A stretch of DNA of 64,000 nt from Lunularia cruciata (taxonomy: Eukaryota; Streptophyta; Marchantiopsida; Lunulariales; Lunulariaceae): contig OX419756.1 of NCBI GenBank assembly GCA_948567375.1, positions 25,744,333 to 25,808,332 of the forward strand, in the 5' to 3' direction. The translations under genes were made by a program, and so were the position numbers. The notes under the pieces were generated by a model. It saw only the letters and a program-made list of their open reading frames with translations, made no database searches and had not been told where the DNA came from. Shown one piece after another: positions 34,317 through 45,559 of the stretch. The first letter of the stretch is position 1, and each line of letters opens with the position of its first letter.

Positions 34317-36899
34317 ATGACAAGCAATTTCCCATTGCCGCTAAGAAGTTGTCCTACAAGAGATCGTGGGAAGGGAAGTATAGTCAAAAACGCGCTGGTG
34401 TGTCGAGAGGAAGACGAGAGAGTTAATCTGGGAACCAATAGGAAGAATAGTCCCCAGCCCAGAGTGGAAGAGAGAAAGATGGGAGGTGAGAAGAAGAACT
34501 CCAAATTTGTAGGGAGAAATCATGCAGTTTGGAGGTTAGATGTGATCGCAAGAATTGAGGTCTTGAGCAGGCTTTGGATCACATTCTTGGCATGGAACTG
34601 GAATGTTAGCTTTCTAGGTTTCATGACTGCAATTATTGAGAGTAAGTGTCTTGATGGCCCTGAGGAAGAAAGGAAGAGGGGAAATCCGGCTTGATGGATA
34701 GAGTTGGATTGAAGGTTAGTACTCAAGAGAGAGGCAAGCGCAGAGCATGGTGCCATGTTCTTGGGGAAGGGAGAAGTAGCCAAAGAAACCCAAGAGGTGA
34801 GAGATGCCTTCTCTTTGAAGTGCATGAAGAATGGCTACAAAGTGGAGAGCTATAAGGATCTTGTCAAGAGAGGGAGCGTGAGTGCTTTAATGGCAATCTT
34901 GAAGTCGGAGAGAACGACTTATGTGATGAAGCACCAAGCGGTGTTCTTCCATAAGCTGTTTGCAAGAGAGCCAATTAACTAGGCTAAGTGTCTTCATGGG
35001 AGGACGAGACAGATAGTGTGGAATTTGCGGGACAAGTCGCCTCCACACTACATTGTGCCGTTTGTAGCCCATTTCTATCTGGGGCTGAACTTGCTCAATG
35101 TGGCAAAGTGAAATAAGATAGCATCCCATTTCCATCCCAATTTAAGAAGAGATGTCGATGCGGAGGAGCAGCAATACATTCTTCAAATCAGGAGTAGTGA
35201 TGAGTACTATGCACAGACGGGGTAGAGTGTGCAATTAGAAGTAAGCACTCTAAAGTCAAAGAAGAGGAGTCAACAAGGAGAAGAAGGAGTAGAGAAAGCA
35301 AGACCTTGGAAGGCTAGAAGAGTAAACCCAAGGAAAGAGCAGGTCATAATTGCATCGTCGGAAGAAGAGTTAGAAGGAGAAGCCAAGGGCAAGTCCGAAG
35401 ATTTGGAGAGGGAGGAAGAACCCTGAGTTCACACTATAGAGTAGAGACACAAGTAGTGACAACAACGATGGAGTGGAGGTGAAATTGGTACCCAAAGAGG
35501 AGGAAGCCAAGATGGAGATAGAGGAGAAAGATAACTCAAAATTGGAAGACAAAGTTCCAAAACAAGAGGAGAAAAGAGTTACTATTTAGAGCGGAGTTTG
35601 TTCCAGATGGAAAGCAAAGTGTGGAGCGGGGCCAAGTAAGGTAAGAGAAGAGGAGGATGGAAGTTCAGGGAGTGAAGAATCTATTCCTATAAGGCGATTG
35701 CGGCTTAGAAGGCAAGTGTCGAGTGAGGAAGAGGTGAAGAAGGAGACAGGTTCGCAAGTGGAAATAAATATGAGTGAAGGAGTAGAGTATCTACAAGAGG
35801 TTGTGTGCCTGTTGTTGGTGAAGTTAGAGCACAAGAAGAAGGAGATGCAGTCAAAGTGTCCGGAGGTGAAGATTGTATTGTAAGTGTTAGCTCGATTAGA
35901 AGAAGAGAACTCGGAGTTAAAGAAGAGTATAATCCGAGGTGAGGAGGAAAGGGAAATACTACGAGTAGATGTTGTAGTATAGAATCAAGTGATCGAGGAC
36001 TTGAAGAGAGAAGCAAGGAATAAAGAGGGGCTTATAGAGTAGAGTGACATAGCAAGGGAGAGGCAAGTAGATGAGTATGAAATCTTGAAGCAGCAGTTTG
36101 CTGATTTGGAATTAGAAATTATCCATGCTATGGCAAGAGTAGCAGAGAAGGAGCAAGAGCTCGATAGAGTGATGGAGAGTGTAGAAGAGAAAAGCAACTC
36201 TAGCAAAGAGAGTTGACAACAAGAAATAGAGAGGAAGAAAGGTTGAGAGAGTTACTTTGCAATTAGGAGGAGAAGATTGTGCAAAAGGAGAAGGAGAAGG
36301 AAACTATGAAAGTTGAGTTCAAAGTGGAATTGGCAATGTACAGAGAAGATTGGCTTGCAAATCAAGAATGGGAGAGAATAATGAGATTGGAACCATTGAA
36401 GGAGATTGTGATCAAGATGAATGTAATGCTGAGTATAGAAGCCAATGTGCAGATTGAAGAAACAAGACTGCATGAGTTGAAGTTGTTGGTGCAAGAGACA
36501 AGGAGGAGAAATGCAAAGGATAAAGATTTGAATTCATTGTTGATCAGTCTCAAAACTCGTGTAGATAGAAAGATATTGGAAGTAGAAGACAATATCACAA
36601 TTAGATTAGACTTAGTGAAATTAGAGATAGATAAACTTCGGAAGGATGTAAGAGCAAAACCCGAAGTAGATGATATAAGAGTGCAGATGACTTTGGAGTT
36701 ACCATAGGAGATGTTAGAGAAGAGTGGGTTGGGAGATAGAGGTTTAGAAGGATTACCTACTAGTGGAATTGTAGATCAGAGCAAAGAAGTAGTAGAATTA
36801 GTAGAAGATTTAGTAGTTTTCAAACCTGAGGATAGAGTAGTGAGTGAAGTTACTTTGGGATTGAAAGCCGAGGAAGAAGTAGACATCGGATCGGAGTAG
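34317..36899 (+). pseudogene. Family X LTR-encoded protein (X5 copy), unknown function
   Basis: It starts MTSNFPLPLRSCPTRDRGKG. The N-terminal part has WRLDVIARIEVLSRLWITFL and AWNWNVSF, then KNGYKVESYKDLVKRGS and HYIVPFVAHFYLGLNLLN. A basic/acidic middle (35,250-35,430) and a long Glu/Lys-rich coiled coil follow, with RLHELKLLVQETRRRNAKDK near 36,470. The end is EEEVDIGSE at 36,899. About 860 codons. Stops occur at Trp positions (INWAK reads IN, stop, AK) and after GNPA; at least one frameshift. The N-terminal segment with FFHKLF..IN(W)AK and APF/VPF..HFYLGLNLL loosely recalls plant-transposon-protein domains such as Transposase_32, which is only a suggestion. Confidence 0.65.
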
Positions 36900-37015
36900 T
36901 AATAGATTTGATATTTGAAGAGGTAGATATGAAGAGGTGCATTGTCATTTCGGATCTGCAGGTTAGAAGAGTTGTTGTAGAACGGTATAGTTGTTAGAAT
37001 TGTTGTATGCTTCAC

Positions 37016-37023
37016 TATTTAAG
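37016..37023 (+). promoter_or_regulatory. Downstream TATA-like box of X5
   Basis: TATTTAAG, 675 bp from the LTR 3' end and downstream of the reading frame's stop. Conserved in place and sequence with X1, X6 and X9. It is one of two candidates for the LTR promoter. Confidence 0.5.
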
Positions 37024-37691
37024 AGTGGCATTGGCAATCATATGTTGTTCAATACTCATAATTCTAAGAATAGATAAAGCAAAGTATTGTGAACCAATAC
37101 TCATTGTTTGAGCTTAATTCTGAGTATCAACTCTATGTCTATGTTTGTGGTTGTTGGGAGAATTTCAAAGTGCAAATCAGTTTGTTTGTTGGATGTTAAA
37201 TTCCGTAGCCTTGATCTTTACTCTGAATGTTTGATCTTGAGTGAGGTGCAATTGGAGCAATGCTTTGACATATCTGAGAGGAATTGTAGTGTTGGTAGTA
37301 TTCTGCATTTGTGAGTGCAACATAGAGTTGATGTGAAGCAATTTTGATTGAGGAAGTTGTACCTTTAGTGGAAGGGTAGAACTTCTAAGGCAAAGTTGTT
37401 TTGCAGTGAAGTGTCATTTTTTGGGAGAGCTTGAATCATCACAATCAAGATTTTTTGGAAAGATTTGATGGAGTTGTGATTGAGTATGACCAATTGTTGT
37501 GATAAGACTGCGAGTCAGAGCTTGTTACTCTCTTTTGGGTGTAGTTTCTACCTGAGAGACTAAAGATGCAACCAAGAAAAATTGAAGATTGTTACTTTAC
37601 TTTGTATTTGACCAATTCTGAATTGTATCTATGCGGGAACAAACTTTACTTACCCGATAACCGCAAAAGTGATATTTGCCGGGTTGTCACA

Positions 37692-38740
37692 AACATTCAT
37701 AAAGATATCTTAGTAATGGATTATCTTTGCACTACTATTATGGGTGGCATAGTTGGGGCCAAGGAGAAAGATTGTGTTCTTTAGCAAGCCAGATTGTTCA
37801 GATTGGAGGGTAGATACCTTCTTTGTGTATGAGAGGATGATATAGTGAGAGGAACACCGGTTCCATCTTAGAGACCATAGTTGGTCCATCATGCTCATAC
37901 AGAGCTAGGATATTTTGGAGTAAAGCGTACATATAGCTTACTCCAAAGTCATTATTAGTGGCGTGGTATAAAGATTGATGTATAACAATTTGTTGCCAAA
38001 TATGTGGTTTGTGACCAAGTTAGAGCATCATTTAATGCTCTTATGCCACAATTACACCCATTACCTATCATGGGATTGGGTTACTATTGGAGTTTGGACT
38101 TTGTTGGACCTTTACCATAGATTGTGAGACATCATCAGTATGTTTTGGTGATGGTGGAGCACTTCTCCAAGTGGATTGAGTTGGTGGTACTTCTTGACAA
38201 GTCCAATGAAGGGACGACTTACTCATTCCTAGATTGGGTTGTTAGTAATTTTGGTGCACATGTTGAGGTTTTGATTGATCAAGGTACAAAGTTCTTAGAA
38301 GAGTTTCAAGTCTTGTGTGACAAGGCTTTGATTGATCATCATACTACTTCCCAAGGTCACCTTGAGGTAGCTGGCTTAGTAGAGAGTGGTTTAGACTATG
38401 AAGAGAGGATTGTGGAAGTATGGTTTGCAAATAGGTCACTTGGGAGATTGGGATCTCCAGTTACCTTGGTTAGCCATGGGCTATTAGTTCAGCCAGTAAG
38501 CCTCCTCAACATCCTTCTTTCCTTACTTTCTCCTCTATGAACAAGACCCAAATTTACCTATAGCCATTCATCAAGATGCTACTATAATGTTGGACTTGGA
38601 TGATCAAGATATATGGATGAGCGCATGTTCTTAATGGGTAGAGATCTTTTGGAGAGTGATGCCAATGGCTTTTAAGAACTTGGTGATTGCTCAAGATAAT
38701 GATATCTTACGCTATGCTATCATTTGAGGAGGAGGTTATA
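37692..38740 (+). pseudogene. G1 integrase
   Basis: An HHCC zinc-binding region is visible as HHAHTELGYFGVKRTYSLLQ with a decayed Cys pair (YVVCDQ instead of CxxC). The catalytic core has WSLDFVGPL (Asp codon at 38,097-38,099), VLIDQGTKFLEEFQVLCDKA with the second Asp, and HLEVAGLVES with the Glu. All three DDE residues remain. Stops interrupt both the N-terminal domain and the part after the core. Role: insertion of element cDNA into host DNA. Confidence 0.85.
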
Positions 38741-38745
38741 GACTT

Positions 38746-39132
38746 GTGATCCATCAATTTCATCCAGGTGATTATGTATATCTACAGCAGATAGCACCAA
38801 CAACACTTGATGTTTCTACAAGCCGCACTATCTTGAGAGTGCACGAGGTTTTGCCATTTGGAGTCCTTGTGTTGGAAGGATGTGATGGTTTTGTTTGTAA
38901 GGATCATGTGCACAATTGTGCTCAATGCCACTTCCCAAATGTTGATGGTACTATGGACCCAAGCTTGGCACTTGTACATGTAGGCTTACTATGCATGTTA
39001 TGTGGCTCTTTTGGTAGAGCTGCTACTATGTTAATATGTGATAATTGTTCAAGAGGATGGTATATGGCATGTATGATTCCTCCCCTCATGGTGGTTCTTC
39101 AAGGACAGTGGTTATGTCCTAGATGTACTTGA
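38746..39132 (+). pseudogene. G1 integrase C-terminal domain fused to a PHD finger
   Basis: An open segment of 128 codons ending in TGA. First comes the integrase tail: HPGDYVYLQQIAPTTLDVST and RTILRVHEVLPFGVLVLEG. It then runs into LLCMLCGSFGRAATMLICDN, CSRGWYMACM and GQWLCPRCT, a PHD-type zinc finger of C4-H-C3 pattern. The expected His of RGWHMAC is Tyr here, which should weaken metal binding. Known: PHD fingers read histone tails. Inference: in a working element it could guide integration to particular chromatin, in the way chromodomains do in chromoviruses. Confidence 0.82.
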
Positions 39133-40019
39133 CCTATAGCTACTTCATCCTTTATACGGTATAAATTGCAAACAAGCGACTAACAATGGGGCTTAATAGC
39201 ACCCGACCTCCTGATCTTTTCCCACCATAGGATATACCATACACTTAGAGTAGATAGCTACATGGAGTTAGAGGGACCTAATTGCCAACTAGGAGGGATT
39301 GTGGCACTTTAGAGTCCATCACATTAGGTCAAAGACTAAGAAGGCAAGGAACCACCAACTCCATCATATTCCTCCAAGGCTATCACTCCAAGACTCAAAC
39401 CATTGCTCACTAGAGAACTCAATGAGAGAGAGAGATAGTTGCAAGTGAAAGGATGAGTACCTCCTCAACCCTAGTTTATATACTTGTGAAATAATTATGC
39501 ACCAAAGTTTCTAATTATTGGAGTAACTCAAGTTACTAGGCTAGAAGTCAAATCAAATCAAAAGTCTAAAGGAATATCTATACTCATGAGAATATTCCCC
39601 TAAAAATGTAGTCTTATCTTAACCTAACCACTAAGTCAAGGATTCCTTCACATGGGTGATCCTTGGACTATAAAAGAATCCAAAGCAAAAAATCTTGTGG
39701 GTCCAAGAGTTTTCAATTCTTTCTTCAAAGCCAAACACCTAAGAATAATATCAAGTCAATACATTAGAATCCAAAATATCTAAGAATAATACCAAGTCAA
39801 CACACTAGAATCCAAAATAATGATGTTCCTCTTTTCCACTTCCTCTAAAATAAGGTCCACTTTATCTTATTTATGACTAACTCTAGATAATCATGACTAA
39901 TGTAGAATCAACCTTTATCTCTTTATAAGTAATATCTTGCAAGTACTTGTTATACCAAACTAAATATCATAATAGCATATACATGCACAAATGGGTTTTC
40001 CATTTACCTCCGGACTAAG
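39133..40019 (+). other. Region after the G1 PHD finger, possible 3' LTR
   Basis: No coding content. It contains a TATA-like TTTATATACTT near 39,472-39,482 and a GA repeat near 39,422-39,436. It could hold the G1 3' LTR, but no matching 5' copy was found near 25 kb, so this stays open. It ends at the target duplication ctaag of X6. Confidence 0.4.
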
Positions 40020-41807
40020 TGTTGTACACACATTTTTTGGTTTTGATGTGTTTTGAAGAAGAAATGTACGGTCAAGGTGGAATTGAACCCGAATGGAGAC
40101 AAAAGAAGAAGAATTGAGTCTTTGGGTCAAACCTGAAGAAGCTTATTTTGTGTTAGAGGAAGAAGGACTCGGATTAGATTAGACCTGAAGAAGCTTACTT
40201 CATTTCAAAAGAAGGACTCAAATGGGATCAGACCCAAAGAAGCGTACTTCATGTCAGAGGAAGAGGGGGAAGGAGATCAGACACCGAAAGAGGGTACTTT
40301 GCATCGGAATGAAGGTTGTAGGTTAGGATTACTGCGGGGGACATATCTCAATGACCACATGTCTAAAACATGCGTGTTGTATTTCGTTAGAAGTGTCTCT
40401 TTTAGGGCTTTCCATTACCACCAAAATTGTTGAGTTTGGAGGTTTGCAGCAGAAGTTACAAGTATTTGAAGTTTCTATAGTAGATGTATAGCGTAGTTGA
40501 GTGACTTTGGGTTGAGGCTCTTCATATCTACAGCCTTATATTTTGGGTCTATAGGACTTCAAACTTATATGACTTTGGGTCAAGAGACTTTGCCTTAGGA
40601 CAAAGGCGACCCAATCCAAAGTAGTCAGATGTCGGATGTAGGAGTCTTTGGATCAAATATCTAAACCATCTGAAATAGTTAGGATGGAGAAAGAAGAGAT
40701 AGTTAGGATACCCATGCCTTTAATTTCGGTTCAAATTGAAAATAAGATAGAAATTGAAGGAGAAGTAGCAATAGTGAATAAACTCAAAATGTAGGATCAA
40801 ATAGTAAGTGTCTTTAGGTCAATTATTTGAGACATTAGAGAGGAGTGGGTTGCAAGATAAAGAAGTAGATAGATTACCTATGAGTTTAATTGCATATCAG
40901 AGTGAAGAAGTAGTAGAAATAGAGAAGTTAGTGGTATTTGGTAGACCCAAAGACACAAAAGTCTGTGAAGGAACCTTGGATTTAGTAGAAGTAGAAGTAG
41001 ATATCAGATCGGAGTAGTAACAGATTCAAGATTTTGAAGGGCAGATATGAAGAGATGCATTGTTATTTTGGATCATTTTGGATCTGTAGGTTGGTAAGTT
41101 ATTAGGAAGTAGTTTAGGAAGCTAGATAACTGCTAAAGTGCTCTATCTATTTAAAGGAGACATTTGCAGTATGTTGTTGTTCAATGCTTATAATTCTAAG
41201 AATAGATAAGCAAAGTGCTTTGAAGTAGTGCTCATCACTTGAGCTTAATTTTGAGTATCAACTTTGTGTTTGCATTTGTGAATGTTGAAAGAATTTTGAA
41301 GTGCAAATCAATATGCTTGTTGGATGTTAGATTCCGTAGCCTTGATCTTCATTTTGTGTGTTTGATCTTAAGTGAAGTGTAATCAAAGCAATGCCTTGAC
41401 AAATCTAAGAGGAATTGTAGTGTTGGTAGTATTTTGCATTTATGAGTATAGCGCTAAGTTGATGTGAAGCAATTTCAATCAAGGAAGGGTGGAACACAAT
41501 TTTGAGGCAAAGTTGTTTTGCAGTGAAGTAACCATTTTTGGGAGAGATTGAATCATCACAATCAAGATTGTTTGGAAAAATTTGATGGATTTGTGATTAG
41601 GAGTGTTAATTTGTGACAAGACTGCACCTCAATGCTTGTTACTTTCTTCTGGGTGTGGTTTTTACCCAAGAGACTAAAGAAGAAAATTAAGAAGAACCAA
41701 ATTTATGACATTTGACTTTGTATATGGAAATTTCTGACCAGTATCTCTGCGGGAACAAAATTTTCTTACTTGATTACCGCAAAAGTGATATTTGTTGGGT
41801 TGTCACA
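40020..41807 (+). mobile_element. X6: short-form family X solo LTR with perfect target duplication
   Basis: 1,788 bp, from TGTTGTACACACATTTTTTG to GGGTTGTCACA. Identical flanks: ctaag at 40,015-40,019 and 41,808-41,812. It shares the short-form block (LLRGTYLNDHMSKTCVLYFV near 40,330-40,390) with X4 and X10. It keeps only the C-terminal codons of the long reading frame. The downstream TATA-like box TATTTAAA is at 41,148-41,155, 659 bp from the end. Confidence 0.9.
41148..41155 (+). promoter_or_regulatory. Downstream TATA-like box of X6
   Basis: TATTTAAA at the position equivalent to that in X1 and X5. Confidence 0.5.
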
Positions 41808-41886
41808 CTAAGGTTTCAATTTGTCCTTGGAGTAAATGGGTCTCTACCTTTTATGATACATGTTCAACTAATCATGGTTAATCTTA

Positions 41887-42179
41887 TCAAACTATGTTCT
41901 TCTCAATTCGCACCTTTTCCACCATGAAAGGTCCAAAATACTTAGGTAAAAACTTCTTTTGCACTCTCTTGAATTGAATGAAATCAAAAAACACTAACCA
42001 ATCACCTTCTTTGAAGGGCTCTACCTTCTTCTTGCCTTGCCTCTTGTCACAACTCTTTTTTTTCCTTTGGGCTTGCTCCACTTGAACCATAGAAATTGCT
42101 CTTATCTCCTCCAATTCCATGAGTTAATCCTTCTTTGACTTCTTTGCATCACCTCCTTGTACTTTCTTCAATCTCCTAT
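41887..42179 (-). pseudogene. G2 Ty3-type integrase C-terminal part
   Basis: It encodes KKVEPFKEGDWLVFFDFIQF and FLPKYFGPFMVEKV, the GPY/F module at the C-terminus of Ty3 integrases. It is separated from the rest of its element (45,970-47,360) by the X7 insertion at exactly 42,180. Confidence 0.75.
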
Positions 42180-42972
42180 TGTGACAACCTGGCAAATATC
42201 ACTTTTGCAGTAATCAGGTAAGTAAAGTTTGTTCCTGCAGAGATATGAGTAAGAAAATCCAAATACAAAGTCAACCAATAACATGTAGTTCTTCTTGGTT
42301 GCGCCTTTAATCTCTCAGGTAGAAACCACACCCAGAAGAGAGTAACAAGCATTGATTCACAATCTTGTCACAAATTAACACTCCATAATCACAACTCCAT
42401 CAAATCTTTCCAAACAATCTTGATTGTGATGATTCAAGCTCTCCCAAAAACGGCACTTCACTGCAAAACGACTTCGCCTCAAAATTGTGTTCCACCCATC
42501 CACTAAAGGTACAACTTCCTCGATCAAAATTGCTTCACATCAACTTTGCACTGCACTCACAAATGCAGAATACTACCAACACCAAAATTTCTCTCAAATC
42601 TGTCAAGGCATTGCTTTGATTGCACTTCACTCAGGATCAAACACACAGAATGAAGATCAAGGCTGTGGAATCCAACATCCAACAAGCACACTGACTTGCA
42701 CTTCAAATTTCTTCACACACTCACAAACACAAGTACAATGTTGATACTCGGAATCAAGCTCAAGCGACGAGCACTACTTCACAGCAGTTTGCTTTATCTA
42801 TTCTCAAAAATAATGAACACTGAACAATATTTCTCTGCAAATGCCACTCTTAAGTAGTGAACAAATCGACAGTTCTAACAACTATACCGTTCTACAACAA
42901 ATTTTCTAACCTGCAGATCCAAAATGACAATGCACCTCTTCATATCTGCCTCTTCAAATCTCAAAACTGTTA

Positions 42973-45532
42973 CTACTCCGATCCGATGTCTACTTTGTCA
43001 TCGGCTTTCAAACCCAAACCCAAAGTAAATTTACTTCCTAATACTCTTTCCTCGGGTTTCATATCTTTTACTTCTTCTACCAGATCCAACAATTGTCTTT
43101 CCTGATCTGAAATTGCACTAGTGGGTAATCTATCTAATTCTTCATCTCTCGACCCACTCTTCTCCAATGTCTCCATTTCTAACTCCGAAGACATCTGCAC
43201 TCCTATGTTATCTACTTTGGGTTTGGCTCTAACGTCTTTCCAAAGTTTTTCTATCTCTATTTTCACTAAGTCTAATCTGATTGCAATATTATCTTCTACT
43301 TCTAAAATCTTCCTGTCTACACAAGTCCAGAGACTTATCAACAACGCGTTCAAATTTGTATCTTTTGCATGTCTTCGCCTCGTCTCCTGCACCAACAATT
43401 TCAACTCATGCAGCCTCGTCTCTTCAATTTGAACGCTGGCCTCTATACTCAACATTGCGTTCATCCTGAGGAAAATCTCCTTCAATGGCTCCAATCTCAT
43501 CGTCCTCTCTCGCTCTCAATCTGCAAGCCAGTCCTCCTTGTACATTGCCAATTCCGCTTCAAACTTGGCTTTCACCGTCTCCTTCTCCTTCTCCTTCTGT
43601 ACAACCTTCTCCTCTTGATTACAAAGTAACTCTCGTAATCTCTCTTCTTCCCTATACCGTGCTGCCAACTCTCTTTGCCAGAGTTGCTTCTTCTCCTCGA
43701 CACTCTCCATCACCCTATTGAGCTCTTGATCCTTTGCTGCTACTCTTGCCATAGCATGGATAACTTCTACTCTTGAATCAGCAAACTGCTGCTTCAAGAT
43801 CTCATATTCTGCTACTTATCTCTCCCTTGCTATGTCACTCTTCTTCACAAGATCATCTTGATATCTCACTTCTCTCTTCAAGTCTTCAATTACCTGAGTC
43901 CTCACTATTGCCTCCGCTCACAGTACTTCCCTCTCTTCCTCACCTCGGGTTATACTATTCTTCAACTCCGAATTCTCTTCTTCTAATCTGGACAACACCT
44001 GCAAGATAGTCTTTACCTTTGGACAAGTCGACTGCATCTCCTTCTTCTTGTACTCTAGCTTCACCAACAAAGGACACCACCTCCCACAGGTACTCGACTC
44101 CATCGCTTGGGGTTACTTCTTCTTGCATGGCCACTTCCCTTTGTACTTCTTGTTCATCCGATACTCACCTTCTTCTCTGCAGTCTTTGTATCGGAATGGA
44201 CGCCTCGCTTCTCTAGCTTGCATTTGCTTCTTCTTGCACATTACTTGGACCTGCATTGTACTTTGCCTTACATCTTGAGCGGACTCCTCTCTGAACTTCG
44301 ATCTTTTCTGCTGCTTTAGGTACTTCGTGTTGTCCTCGGCCTTGATCTCTGCCTGCACTTCTTCTTCTTCTGCTGCAGCAGCTGCTGGTGCCGATGTCAT
44401 TTCTCCACCCTCATTGCTGTTGCTACTCGTATCTCCACTCTATAGCGTTAGCTCGGGTTCCTCCTCATGCTCCAAGTCTTCGGTCTTGAGCTCGGCATCA
44501 CCTTCCGAGTCTTCATCTTCCGACTCGATCACCATCATACCTTGCCTCGGGTTTCCTCTCCTGGTCTTCCAAGGTTTCTTTGTGTCTTTGGCTTTGCCCT
44601 GCCGACTTCTCTTCTTTGAGTTTGGAGTACTCACTTTGATCTCCACATTCTTCCCTGTCTTCTTGTAGTACTTGTCGGTGCTTCTGATTTGCAAAATGTA
44701 CTATTGCTCCTCTACATCAACCTCCTTTCTCAAATCAGGATGGAAATGCGACACCATCCGAGTTTGCATCCGAGTTCAGCAAATTCAACCCGAGGTAGAA
44801 ATGCAATGCAAACGGCACGATGTAGTGTGGAGGTGATGTATCCCACAGACTCCACACCATTTGTCGTGTTCTCCCATGGAAACACCTTGCCCAATTGATC
44901 GGTTCTCATGCAAACAACTTGTAAAAGAACACTGCTTGGTGTTTCATCACATATGTTGTTCTCTTTGACTTCAGGATTGCCATCAGAGCACTCACAATTC
45001 CTCTCTTCATAGGGCTTTTGTAGCTCTTGACTTTGTACCCATTCTTTGTCCGCTTTGACAAGAATGCATCTCTCACTTCTTGGGTTTCTTGAGCTATCTC
45101 TCCCTTCCCCAAGAACCTGGCCCCCTGCTCCAAGCCTACTTCTTTCCTGAGGACTAGTCTCCAATCCAACTCTGTCCAGCGAGCCGGATTTCCTCTCTTC
45201 CCTTGTTCCTCGGGTCCATCGAGACACTTGCTCTCGATGATTTCTATCATGAAACCTGGAAAACTCACATTCCAGTTCCACGCCAAGAAAGTGATCCAAA
45301 GTCGGCTCAAGACTTCGATCCTAGCGATCACATCTAACCTCCAAATTGCATGATTTCTCACTACAAATTTGGAGTGCTTCTTTCCTCCTCCCATCTCTCT
45401 TGCTTTCTCATTGTCCCTTGATTTCACTCTTGCAACTTCTCCCTTACACACTAATGCGTTTCCAACTCTATTTCCCTTCCCACGATCACCTACAAGACGA
45501 CTTCTCAACCGCAAATGAAAATTACTCGACAT
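42973..45532 (-). pseudogene. Family X LTR-encoded protein (X7 copy), unknown function
   Basis: The chosen start is MSSNFHLRLRSRLVGDRGKG at 45,532; the frame is open to an earlier ATG at 45,577, but copies agree at MSSNF/MTSNF. About 210 codons of globular N-terminal part follow without a stop (WRLDVIARIEVLSRLWITFL, FLAWNWNVSFPGF, RWTELDWRLVLRKEV). A frameshift lies between about 44,905 and 44,720. From 44,694 to 42,973 a single frame continues, with stops near 44,440, 44,113, 43,918, 43,800 and 43,516, mostly explained by C-to-T changes. Lys/Arg then Asp/Glu-rich middle; coiled coil with ETRLHELKLLVQETRRRH; end KADDKVDIGSE. Function unknown. Confidence 0.7.
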
Positions 45533-45551
45533 TTCATCATTGCAAGTTTGA

Positions 45552-45559
45552 TTTTTATA
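45552..45559 (-). promoter_or_regulatory. TATA box just upstream of the X7 LTR reading frame
   Basis: TATAAAAA on the minus strand, about 410 bp from the LTR 5' end and 20 bp before the chosen ATG, matching X5. Confidence 0.5.

Larger units (their letters stand above)
33906..37691 (+). mobile_element. X5: long-form family X solo LTR inside G1
   Basis: 3,786 bp, from TGTGGTATCACATTTTTG to GGGTTGTCACA. Flanks are gacat (33,901-33,905) and aacat (37,692-37,696), a 5-bp duplication with one later change. It contains the full-length but broken LTR protein gene (34,317-36,899), an upstream TATA box at 34,290-34,297 and a downstream TATA-like box at 37,016-37,023. No primer binding site or gag follows, so it is a solo LTR. 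Confidence 0.87.
25200..39135 (+). mobile_element. G1: Ty3-type retrotransposon with DNA methyltransferase and PHD finger
   Basis: A plus-strand element with module order gag, zinc knuckles, protease, C5 DNA methyltransferase, RT, RNase H, integrase, PHD finger. It is split by S (30,933-33,717) and X5 (33,906-37,691). Taking both out leaves about 7.4 kb. After removing S with one copy of the 5-bp duplication, the frame runs straight from the RNase H/linker into the next pol segment (RWHGEIDEE, VPCWHAS). The element is dead, with dozens of stops, many of them TAG or TGA in place of CAG or CGA. The LTRs were not identified with confidence. Confidence 0.85.

Noticed and set aside
43121-44668. 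Plus-strand open frames rich in Ser, Leu and Phe
   Set aside because: Antisense of the Glu/Lys-rich coiled coil of X7; the same shadow appears opposite every X copy.
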